The translations under genes and the position numbers were made by a program. Shown one piece after another: positions 1-8,400 of a DNA stretch of 57,978 nt (positions are counted from its first letter, which is position 1; every line of letters starts with the position of its first letter). The notes beneath the pieces were generated by a model. The model was not told the origin of the DNA. It was given only the letters and a program-made list of their open reading frames with translations, and did no database searches. Source of the stretch: Leifsonia aquatica H1aii (GTDB taxonomy: Bacteria > Actinomycetota > Actinomycetes > Actinomycetales > Microbacteriaceae); assembly GCF_000633535.1 (NCBI RefSeq), contig NZ_AYMR01000022.1, positions 1 to 57,978 of the forward strand, in the 5' to 3' direction.

Positions 1-501
1 AGGAGGCACGGTCGTGACAGAAGGCACGGTCGCCACAGGAGACACGCTCGTGACAGGAGGCACGGCTTCCGCCGGCGCGTCGCGCACGTCGAGCTGCTCG
101 GCGCGACCCAGCGGTGGAGCATCGGCGGGTCGCGGCTCCCTGGTCGACGCCAGCACCGTCGCCCACACCGGAGGGAGGAGCACGGCCAGCACGGTCGCGC
201 CGCCTCCGCGACCGAACGTCGCGCCGATCCGGTACGCCGCCATCCCACGCAGCACGACGGCGTAGAGGCAGACGATCGGGATGAAGAAGAACACGACCGC
301 CCAGGCCGGGCGGCCGCCGAGGCGCAGGATCTCCGCCTCGTTGAGCACGGGCACCCAGGCGCGCCAGGGTTCGACCCCGCGACGCGCGAAGACGCGCGAC
401 AGCGCCGCCGCGTACCAGAGGAAGACGGCGAGTCCGACGATCAGCGCGATCGATGTGATGACGGTGGTGAGGACGAGGAGGGTCGCGGTCGTGTCGGTCA
501 T
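1..501 (-). CDS. DUF5684-type small membrane protein (3' end outside window)
   Basis: The ATG at 501 overlaps the TGA of the upstream transglutaminase-like gene (ATGA), and GGAAGG lies about 8 bases upstream. The 167 visible codons begin MTDTTATLLVL and contain two or three hydrophobic segments. Between them is the stretch FARRGVEPWRAWVPVLNEAE followed by ILRLGGRPAW, which resembles DUF5684 proteins: a Trp/Pro/Asn-containing loop between membrane helices. After about residue 115 the sequence becomes a Pro/Val/Thr-rich linker built from an 18-bp tandem repeat, and it then runs off the window. Function is unknown. As the last visible gene of the type VII/MoxR operon it is probably a membrane component of that system. 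A soluble domain such as FHA may follow the linker, but that part is not visible. Confidence 0.7.
   Translation of the reverse strand, partial: MTDTTATLLVLTTVITSIALIVGLAVFLWYAAALSRVFARRGVEPWRAWVPVLNEAEILRLGGRPAWAVVFFFIPIVCLYAVVLRGMAAYRIGATFGRGGGATVLAVLLPPVWATVLASTREPRPADAPPLGRAEQLDVRDAPAEAVPPVTSVSPVATVPSVTTVPP
4..65. repeat. 18-bp tandem repeat, about 3.4 copies
   Basis: Units begin at 4, 22, 40 and 58 and have the form AGGCACGGTCGTGACAGA with a few changes per copy. They lie in frame inside the DUF5684 gene and encode a hexapeptide repeat of the type VPPVTS/VSPVAT/VPSVTT. The array is cut by the window edge, so the true copy number is not visible. Confidence 0.8.
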
Positions 502-3041
502 GCGCCCGCCTTCCGGGATCGGGGCGCTGACAACGAACGCCAGGAGGGCACCGACCACGGCCGGCCGAGCGCACGCACGAAGGACGCCGGAGTGAGCGCG
601 GCGAGCAGCGAACGGACGGGCCCGTGCACGCTCCGCAGGCGTGCGCGCTCGGCATCGACCAGGTCCCACGCACGGTCGGCCGCGTCCCGGGTGGGCGGGT
701 GCTCGGCGAAGACGGCGATGTCGACGAGGGCCGCCAGGTCGATCGCCGCGGCCGACCCCGACGCCGCCGCGATGTCGCGACGGGTTCCCGCGAGAGCAGG
801 CTCTCCGATGTCCGTCCGGACGTCCATCAGGTCCGCCCACGCGCCGACCACGGCGACCTCCGGCACGGGGGCGCGACGTCGACGCCGACGACGCGCCCGC
901 TTGGCGACGAGGACGACGAGGAATGGCAGCGTCACAAACACCAGCGTGGCGAGGACGAGCCCCACGATCGCGAGCACGCGCAGCAGGACCGCGACCCATT
1001 CGGGCTGCTCGGCCACCACCGCGCGGGTCGCATCGCGGTCGTCGTGCTGCGCCGCGGGAGGGAGCACGGTCCCGACCTGCGGTTGCTCGGGGACGGTGGG
1101 GTTCTTCGGCAATTGGTGGTCGACGGCGATCAGGGTCGGCGCCTGGGTGAACTGCGGCTCGACGTCGACCGTCGTCCATCGGTCCGCCCCGGGGGCGCGG
1201 ACTTCGATCCACGCTGCGAGGTTCGCACCCGTGCATTCGCGTGAGCACGCCGGAATCCCGCCGGTCTCGCCGGCTCCCATCCGCACACCGACGACGACGC
1301 GGGACTCGTACCCGACGGCGCGCGCGAGCAGGGCGCCTGCGGCGGCGAACTGCTCGTCGTCGCCGACCCCCGCGACGAGCAGGTCGGCGCTGGAGGCGCT
1401 CCCGACCCGGTTCTGCTGCTCGAGGAGCTGGCTGAACAGCTCCTCGACGCGCGCGGTCGAGTGTCCGGCGAAGCTCGACTCGAACGGGTAGGCGGACTGG
1501 CTGCGCAGGGCGGAGATCCACGCGGACGCCTGGTCGTCCTCGGCGAGCGAATGGCTGAGGTAGCCGCGATCGCGCAACCGCTTCACCAGCTCCTCGAACC
1601 CGGCAACGGTGCGCGGCTGCTGCTGGGCCTTCACCCAGGCGGCGAGCTGGGGATGCTGCGTGAGGTCGAGCAGGCTGCTGCTGCCGGGGTCGGCGAGCGC
1701 GACCTCCGGCGTCCCGGTCCCCTGGACCTCATAGCTGTCGCCGGCCTTCACCCCGCGCACTCCATCGGCCTCGGCGGCGACGTCGATGCCGGCACCGGTC
1801 TGCTTGTCGAGATAGAAGGCGTCGGCCAGTGCGGCCGCGCGCGATCCGGAGAAGGACGGCGCCGTGCGGGCGTCCGACGGCATCGGCAGCCAGATGCCCG
1901 AATAGCCGTCGCCGATGGTGACCGTGAGCGGACGGGCGGAGGCCGCGGGCGAGCCGCCCGGGAGGCGGGAGAAGCGAGCGTCGGCGGAGACGAGGAAGTG
2001 CTCGCCGTCCCAGTCGTCGAGCGTCGCCATCCGCAGCCGGTCGATGTTCGTGTCGGCCCCCGAGACCGTGAACAGGACGCGGTCGTAGGCGTCCTTCTCG
2101 AACGAGGCGCGATAGCGCCCCAGGGGCGTCGTCTGCTGCTGCACGACGAGGAGCGGCTCGGTGGAGGTGCGCAGCGTCTCCCGCGCGCTCACGCCCGCCA
2201 GGGCGGGGCCGGCGGTGAAGCCCGCCACGAGGGCCACCACGATCAGCGCGGCCCCCAGCAGGCGCCGACGGACGGCCACGGCGGTCGAGGCCGACCCCTG
2301 CCGCACGACGCCGACGGTGCCCCGGGCGGCGGCGAGCGCGGCACGACGACGCAGGCGGGACCGCAGCGTGAGCCAGAGGAGCGAGGCCGCCACGAGGAGC
2401 AGCCCGAGCAGCACTTCCCGAGGAGCGTCGATCCGGACGCCCGCGATCAGCAGCGGCGCCCCGGGGTCGGTCGCACCGAAGGCGATCCCGAAGACCCCCA
2501 TCGCGAGCACGACCGGGACGGCGACGGCGGCACGGCGACCGGGCGACAGCGCCAGTGCCGCCGCGAGCGCCGTTCCGATCAGGAACAGGGCGTAGACCGG
2601 CACGAGGACGGCCTGGTACGAACCGACCGGCAGGTCGAGTGTGAGCAGCTGCTTCCAGCCCAGGACGATGCCGGTGATCCCGTCCAGCAGTCCCCGCAGC
2701 ACCCCGATCGGCGACGCGAGGGCGGAGGGGACGGCGAGCGGGACGACGCCGAGGAGGTAGAACGCCGCCACCACGAGCAGATGCAGCCAGAGCGGCCACC
2801 GTCGCATCCGGGCGACGATCGCCGTGCCGACGCCGACGATGCCGGCGTAGGCGGCGACCCCGATCAGCGACGGCGTCCGGTAGATCGGCCAGGCGAGCGC
2901 GCAGGCGAGCGCGAGCCCGACGAGCACGAAGGCGCACGCGAGGACCGTCTGCGGCAGATCGGGCCGCACGGAGGTCGTCCGCCGCGCCCGTGCCCGGCGA
3001 GCGGCCGCCCGCGTGTCGTCGGGTCCCGAGGGCGCGCTCAC
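498..3041 (-). CDS. Transglutaminase-fold membrane protein (catalytic residues replaced)
   Basis: 847 residues from a GTG at 3041 that overlaps the TGA of the DUF58 gene (GTGA). The N-terminal part (about residues 25-240) is a bundle of hydrophobic helices. It is followed by a large extracytoplasmic region with the transglutaminase-like core near 555-625, then another transmembrane helix near 695-720 and an Arg-rich cytoplasmic tail. This is the layout of the TgpA/DUF3488 type of membrane transglutaminase that accompanies MoxR and DUF58. In the core, the usual G-x-C-x-x-F-A motif reads GDDEQFA, with Asp562 in the Cys position. The usual HAW motif reads AAW, with Ala609 in the His position. 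The protein therefore appears catalytically dead as a transglutaminase or protease and may act structurally or as a peptide-binding scaffold. The gene is in the PFNA-like order after MoxR and DUF58. Confidence 0.85.
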   Translation of the reverse strand: MSAPSGPDDTRAAARRARARRTTSVRPDLPQTVLACAFVLVGLALACALAWPIYRTPSLIGVAAYAGIVGVGTAIVARMRRWPLWLHLLVVAAFYLLGVVPLAVPSALASPIGVLRGLLDGITGIVLGWKQLLTLDLPVGSYQAVLVPVYALFLIGTALAAALALSPGRRAAVAVPVVLAMGVFGIAFGATDPGAPLLIAGVRIDAPREVLLGLLLVAASLLWLTLRSRLRRRAALAAARGTVGVVRQGSASTAVAVRRRLLGAALIVVALVAGFTAGPALAGVSARETLRTSTEPLLVVQQQTTPLGRYRASFEKDAYDRVLFTVSGADTNIDRLRMATLDDWDGEHFLVSADARFSRLPGGSPAASARPLTVTIGDGYSGIWLPMPSDARTAPSFSGSRAAALADAFYLDKQTGAGIDVAAEADGVRGVKAGDSYEVQGTGTPEVALADPGSSSLLDLTQHPQLAAWVKAQQQPRTVAGFEELVKRLRDRGYLSHSLAEDDQASAWISALRSQSAYPFESSFAGHSTARVEELFSQLLEQQNRVGSASSADLLVAGVGDDEQFAAAGALLARAVGYESRVVVGVRMGAGETGGIPACSRECTGANLAAWIEVRAPGADRWTTVDVEPQFTQAPTLIAVDHQLPKNPTVPEQPQVGTVLPPAAQHDDRDATRAVVAEQPEWVAVLLRVLAIVGLVLATLVFVTLPFLVVLVAKRARRRRRRRAPVPEVAVVGAWADLMDVRTDIGEPALAGTRRDIAAASGSAAAIDLAALVDIAVFAEHPPTRDAADRAWDLVDAERARLRSVHGPVRSLLAALTPASFVRALGRPWSVPSWRSLSAPRSRKAGA

Positions 3042-4411
3042 TGGAGTGCTCCGCGGGCGATGAGCTTTCCGAGGTCGTCGAGGGCGCCGACGGTGAGGAT
3101 GCTGAGTGGCCCCAGCCGCCGGACGGCCGGGTCGGCGCCGAGGTCGCAGCGGACGCCGACGCACCGGGTGTCCGGGCCGAACGAGACAGAGGCGGCGCGC
3201 AGCCGGCCGAGCGGGGTGTGCGCGCCCGTCACGAGGACGACGACGGAGAGGTCGGGATGGGACTGCGCCGTGAGCTTGGCGACGTCTTCCAGGCGGCTCG
3301 CACGCTCCGCCAGCTCGATCTCCGAGAAGCCGTCGAGCATCGTCGCCGCGTTCCGCGTCGGGAGGGTGCGGATGGTGACGACCTCGCCGCGGACGAGCTC
3401 GGGGCGTTCCGCACTCGTCGTCACGACCAGCTCGCGGCCGTCGCGCACCGCCTGCAGGCTCAGCGAGGCGGCGACGCTGACGGCGAGCTCGAACTCGTCG
3501 TCGGACTCGTACTCCTCGTCCGCGGTGATGCCGATCGTGACCGCGATGCGCGAGTGCCGGGCCTCCTCGTACTGGCGGACCATGAGGCGGCCGGTCTTGG
3601 CGGTCGACTTCCAGTGCACGTGCCGGCGGGAGTCGCCGGGGACGTAGTCGCGGATGGCGTGGAAGGCCAGGTCGGCGTCGACGATGGTGCTGGTCGGCAG
3701 ACCCTCGAGATCGCGGATGAGCCCCGCGCTGGCGCCCGGGATCCGGGCGGTGACGGGATGCACGTGGAGGGTGTGGACCTCCGGCCAGAGCGCCTCGCGC
3801 CGCAGCAGCCCGACCGGGTCGCCTCGCGACACCGACACGGGGCCGACGTCGATGACCCCGCGTCGCGCAGCGGCGATCGACAGGCGCTCGGTGTGCTCCG
3901 CCCCCGCCGCGAGCAGCGGGACGTACGCCTCGGCCAGACCGGTTCCGATCGGGACGTCCACCCGGCCCGGGAGGGACGTACGGGTGCCCGCGTTGCGGAC
4001 GACGAGGGAACCGGTCACGTCGTCGCCCGCCACGACACGCTCCCGGTCCAGCGCGAGCTGCACGCGGTAGTCGTGGGACCCCAGCAGGAACGGCACGCAG
4101 ACGACGAGGAGTGCGGCGGAGGCCGCAGCGACGATCCAGCCGATGCTCCAGCCCGCGAGCCAACCCGCGAGCGCACCCGCCACGAGCACGCAGACCACCA
4201 GCCAGCCGGGCGCGGTGACGGTCTCCGCCAGCCAGCGCACGGCCCCGCGCAGCGCCGAGCCGACGGCCGCTGCGGCCGAGCGGCCCCAGAAGACGCCGTC
4301 CTCGACGAGGCCGGTGCTGCTCCTCGTGACGCTGGTCACCGTCGAGGCGCGCGTGCGCGTCCCGGTGACGGTGCGCGTCAGCCGCGAGGAGGTGTCGTCG
4401 TACTCGGTCAT
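3038..4411 (-). CDS. DUF58 (vWA-like) membrane-anchored protein
   Basis: 457 residues. Hydrophobic helices lie at about residues 55-110, followed by a beta-rich domain and the DUF58 signature near residues 260-290: VPGDSRRHVHWKSTAKTGRL with RQYEE following. DUF58 proteins carry a von Willebrand A-like fold and are almost always encoded next to MoxR AAA ATPases, which are thought to act on them as chaperones. The gene starts 5 bp after the MoxR stop and ends overlapping the transglutaminase-like GTG start, so the three are co-translated. The exact job is unknown. In bifidobacteria the same trio lies in the PFNA cluster with a kinase and an FN3 protein. Confidence 0.9.
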   Translation of the reverse strand: MTEYDDTSSRLTRTVTGTRTRASTVTSVTRSSTGLVEDGVFWGRSAAAAVGSALRGAVRWLAETVTAPGWLVVCVLVAGALAGWLAGWSIGWIVAAASAALLVVCVPFLLGSHDYRVQLALDRERVVAGDDVTGSLVVRNAGTRTSLPGRVDVPIGTGLAEAYVPLLAAGAEHTERLSIAAARRGVIDVGPVSVSRGDPVGLLRREALWPEVHTLHVHPVTARIPGASAGLIRDLEGLPTSTIVDADLAFHAIRDYVPGDSRRHVHWKSTAKTGRLMVRQYEEARHSRIAVTIGITADEEYESDDEFELAVSVAASLSLQAVRDGRELVVTTSAERPELVRGEVVTIRTLPTRNAATMLDGFSEIELAERASRLEDVAKLTAQSHPDLSVVVLVTGAHTPLGRLRAASVSFGPDTRCVGVRCDLGADPAVRRLGPLSILTVGALDDLGKLIARGALQ

Positions 4412-4416
4412 CCGGC

Positions 4417-5382
4417 TCAGGCCGCCCCGTTCTCCACGGGGGCCTCGACGTCGAGCAGGATCTGCCCGACCACGGCGTCGGCGGTGACGCCGTCGAACTC
4501 CGCGTCCGGGTTGAGCACCAGGCGGTGGGCGAGCACCGGGAGCGCGAGGTCGCGCACGTCGTCGGGGGTGACGAAGCTGCGCCCGTGGGCGACGGCCCAG
4601 GTCGAGGCGAGTCGGGCGAGGGCGAGGGCCCCGCGCACGCTCGCTCCCAGCCTGACCTCGCTCGCCCGGCGGGTCGCCGCGATGAGCCGCATGATGTAGT
4701 CGAGCACGAGCGGGCTGCTGTAGACGCCCCCGACGAGGTCGGCCATCGTGACGATCATCTGCGCGTCGACGATCTCCGGAACCTCGCGGCGGGGGTGCAT
4801 GGCCCCCTGCAGGATGCGGAGCGTCGAGGCGTCGTCCGGGTAGCCGATCGAGGCGCGGATCATGAAGCGGTCCAGCTGCGCCTCCGGGAGGCGGTAGGTG
4901 CCTGCCTGCTCCACCGGGTTCTGGGTGGCGATCACCACGAACGGGACGCCGACCGGGCGGGTGACGCCGTCGACGGTGACCCGCCCCTCCTCCATCACCT
5001 CGAGCAGCGCGGACTGGGTCTTCGGGCTGGCGCGGTTGATCTCGTCGGCGAGCACCACGTTCGCGAAGATCGGTCCGGTGTGGAATTCGAACTCGCCGCG
5101 TTTCTGGTCGTAGACCGTGATGCCCGTCACGTCTCCGGGGAGCAGGTCCGGGGTGAACTGGATGCGGGTCGAGGTGCCGCGGATCGTCTGCCCGAGTGCC
5201 CGGGCGAGTGCCGTCTTACCGGTGCCGGGGACGTCTTCGAGCAGCACGTGGCCCTCGCTCAGCAGGGTCGCGAAGACGAGCTCGACGATGTGCCGCTTGC
5301 CGAGGATGGCCTGCTCGACGTTGTCGACGAGCTGGGCGAACGTCGACTGGAACCAGGCGGTCTGTTCGGGGGTGATGGTCAT
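4417..5382 (-). CDS. MoxR-family AAA+ ATPase
   Basis: 321 residues, normal for the family. Walker A is GTGKT near residues 53-57 (VPGTGKTALARALGQ), Walker B is VVLADEIN with Asp113/Glu114, and the sensor region TQNPVEQAGTYRLPEAQLDR is typical of MoxR. MoxR proteins are cytoplasmic AAA+ chaperones that work with vWA/DUF58 partners, here the next gene. The ATG at 5382 overlaps the stop of an 18-codon ORF, and GAGGA lies 6 bases upstream of the ATG, inside that ORF. Identification is secure. The client is inferred to be the DUF58 protein and perhaps the giant Ig-like protein encoded upstream. Confidence 0.95.
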   Translation of the reverse strand: MTITPEQTAWFQSTFAQLVDNVEQAILGKRHIVELVFATLLSEGHVLLEDVPGTGKTALARALGQTIRGTSTRIQFTPDLLPGDVTGITVYDQKRGEFEFHTGPIFANVVLADEINRASPKTQSALLEVMEEGRVTVDGVTRPVGVPFVVIATQNPVEQAGTYRLPEAQLDRFMIRASIGYPDDASTLRILQGAMHPRREVPEIVDAQMIVTMADLVGGVYSSPLVLDYIMRLIAATRRASEVRLGASVRGALALARLASTWAVAHGRSFVTPDDVRDLALPVLAHRLVLNPDAEFDGVTADAVVGQILLDVEAPVENGAA

Positions 5383-5435
5383 GCGTCTTCCTCGGTCGTC
5401 GGTCGCGGGGATGGGCGGGTGCTGCGGTTCGTCAT
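5379..5435 (-). CDS. 18-codon mini-ORF bridging the Ig-like gene and moxR
   Basis: The ATG at 5435 overlaps the stop of the giant Ig-like gene (ATGA) and its own TGA overlaps the moxR ATG (ATGA). The predicted peptide is MTNRSTRPSPRPTTEEDA. It has no recognisable domain. The likely role, if translated, is to carry ribosomes across the 49-bp gap and keep moxR translation coupled to the upstream gene. Because any ATGA start contains a TGA in another frame, part of this arrangement can arise by chance. Confidence 0.35.
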   Translation of the reverse strand: MTNRSTRPSPRPTTEEDA

Positions 5436-8400
5436 GGCGTGCCGCCGCCGCCCGGGTCGGGGTTCGTCGGCGCTGCGACCCCGCAGCGGGTCAGCGTGCG
5501 CTCGCCGAGCGCCGCGTACGCGCCGGTGAAGGTCACCGTGTAGGTCACGGTCAGCGTCGTCGCGTCGGTGGCGACGGCGACCGTGTACGCGTTCGCCGAC
5601 CTGACGGCGGTCGAGAACGTGACGTCGTCCGGCGACGGGGTCGCCGTGCAATCGGTGGGGACGTTCACCGTCACCGTCGTCGGCACCGTCGACGTCGTGA
5701 CCGGCGACCCCGCACCGCAGGCGCCGGCCGAGCCGAGGAAGCAGTAGCTGTAGGTGATGCTGCCCGGATCGCTGTCCTTCGACAGGGCGAAGTTCGGCGT
5801 CAGCGAGCCGTTGATCCGGTACAGGACGGTGAACGCTGCCCGCTGCGGCACGTCCGGCGCGTTGACGGTCAGGAACTCGTATCCCGACGTGTGGGTCCCG
5901 GACGGGCCCGTCGACGTGATGGTCCGCGACGGGTCGGTGCCCACCGAGTAGGTGGTCGCCGATCCGCCCGGCGCGGTCTGGAAGGTCCACGCCGACTGGA
6001 CACCCGAGGCAACCGCTCCGAAGCCGTTGGCGGCGCACGCCTGCCCGTCGTACTGGGTGTACTGGTCCAGGCCGCTGAAGTCCGTCGAGCTCTGCCCGCC
6101 TGCCATCACCGGATTGCCGGTGCGGTCCATCGAGCAGTTCGGCTGGGGCGCCCCCTTCTTCCACACGGCGTAGAGCACGGAGACTCCCGTGGAGCTGTGG
6201 TTGGCGTCCACCCCCACGTCGCGCAACTGCAGCGAGGTGTTCGACGACGCGACGAGGGCGCCGTTGGAGGTGACGATCGGCGAGCCGGCGACCTGCGCGG
6301 TCTGCGTCCACGTCGATCCGGTGTTGCCCGAGCCGAGCGGAGGCTGGAACTGACTGACCGGAACCACCGAGACGGTGCGCGAGCCCGGCGCCGCCAGGCC
6401 CGTCCAGGTGGTGGTCGCGCCGGAGCGTGCGACCTGCGCGACGGCGTTCCCGTCCACACTGATCTGGAACGCGCTGGTGTCGTCGCTGGACTGGATGGCG
6501 AGGTTCAGCACGCCCTGGGTCGCCGTCGTGCGTGCCGGGTCGTAGGAAGTGGTGGCGCTCCCCCCGCTGATCACCGGGGGTTGGTAGGCCCAGGTGACCA
6601 CCGGCGTCGTGTCGAGCGACTCGCCGACCGCGTTGACGGCGCGCGCGGTGAACGTGTGGCGCTGCCCGTTGACGAGGCCGCCGACCGTGCAGGTGTATGT
6701 GCCTGCCGCCCCCGGGGAGCAGCTGGAGGAGACCGATTGACCGTTCTCGACGATCGAGACCCCGCGCAGACCCGGGTGCGCGAGCGCCGCCTCCCCCAGG
6801 GTCACGAGCATCGTCACGCTCGACCCGGTGTAGCCGGTGGTCGTGATCGAGCTGGGCGGAGCCGGGTAGCCCTGCACGTCCAGCGTCAGGGTGCCGCCGC
6901 CGGTGCGTCCCTGGGCGTCCGCGACGATGTACGGCACGAGGCAGCTTCCTCCCGCCGGCTTCGCACCGCCCGGCCAGGTGGCGGTGACGGCGGTGGTGCC
7001 GGAGGCGGAGATCGCGGCGACGGCGCAGGTCGTCTGGCCGAGCCCGACCAGCTTGAGCCCCGATCCCTGCTTGCCCTGGAACGGGTCGTACTCCCCCGGA
7101 ACGCCGATGACGGTGACCGAGCACGAGGGGCCGCTGCTCACCGCGCAGGTCTGCGTGAAGGTCGCGGCGCGGGGCGCGTCCGGCGGCGCGGCGCCGACGA
7201 CCAGCGTCACGTTCGCGACGAGCCCGCCGAACGCGGTCACGGTCACGCCGACCGTCTCGCGGGCTCCGGGGTGCGCGTCTGCGCGTGCCGTCGCGGTCAG
7301 AGTGCGACCGCTCTGGGTGACCGCGAAGTTCGTCCCGGAGTAGGCGATCGCGTAGTCGAGCGCGTTCTGGTCGCCGACGCGGCCGCCCTCCCAGCTGGTG
7401 AGGTCCTTGTAGAGGTCGATGGTCTGCGAGGCCCCGGGGGCCACGGTCCGGCTGACCGAGTTGAGCTGCGCCTGCGGGCTCTTCGGCTGGATGGCGACCG
7501 GGATCGGCAGCGCCGTCCACGTCGACTGCCCGGCCAGCCGCACCTGCACGGTGCAGGTGTCGGTCCACGGCGCCTCGCGCCCCGCCGCGTACGAGGCGGC
7601 GGCACTGCTCGACGGGGTGCAGCGGGCGTTGGCGCGCTGCACGGCGAACGATCCGTCGTCGCGCATCTGGAGCGTGTCGCCCGAGGCCAGGTCGACGGCC
7701 TCCTTCAGAGGGAGCGAGACGGTCTGCTCCTCCCCGACGCGATAGGCCTGCAGCCCTCCGGCGAGCTGGAGGCGCATGTCGTCGAAGGCGGGGATGCGCA
7801 GGAAGCCGTAGCCGACCGACTTCCGTCCGGTCTGGTCCGTGCCGGTGAGGGAGAACGGCACGAGCGCACCGCGCTCGGGCGCCGGCCCGCTGATCCGGTG
7901 CCCCTTCACCGTGTAGCCGGACGCCGACGGCCCCCAGATCGACAGCGTGAGGTCGGAGATGCTGCCCGAACTCCACACGGTCTTGCCCGCCACGACGTCG
8001 ATGCCGCTCCCCAGCTCGCTGCGGTCGCGGGTTCCGATGACGGTGTCCGTGACGACGGGGATGTCAGTCGCCGCCTCGGCGGTCACCGTCACCACGATCA
8101 GGCCCTGGGCGGTGCTGGAGGTCGCCGAGGACCGCACGGTGTAGAGGTACGACTGCACGCCCTCCACATCGCCCGGGAGCAGACGCACGGTGCCCGCCTT
8201 CAGGTCGGTGCCCGAGGCGATCAGCCCCTTCAGGCGGTTGTACTCGCTCGCCCCCGGCAGCTCGGGAGCGTTCGGCACCACCGACACGAGGCTCAGCGTG
8301 CCTCCGGCCGGGTCGCGGTCGTTGAGCAGGGGCTGCACGGTCAGCGGCGTCGTCGAGCCGCGCACCGTCCGCACCGCGTCGCTGTAGGTGATCGGCGCCA

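Noticed and set aside
3042-4163. In-frame N-terminal extension of the transglutaminase-like gene
   Set aside because: It overlaps the DUF58 gene and has no hydrophobic or domain content. The GTG at 3041 overlaps the DUF58 stop, the pattern used throughout the operon.
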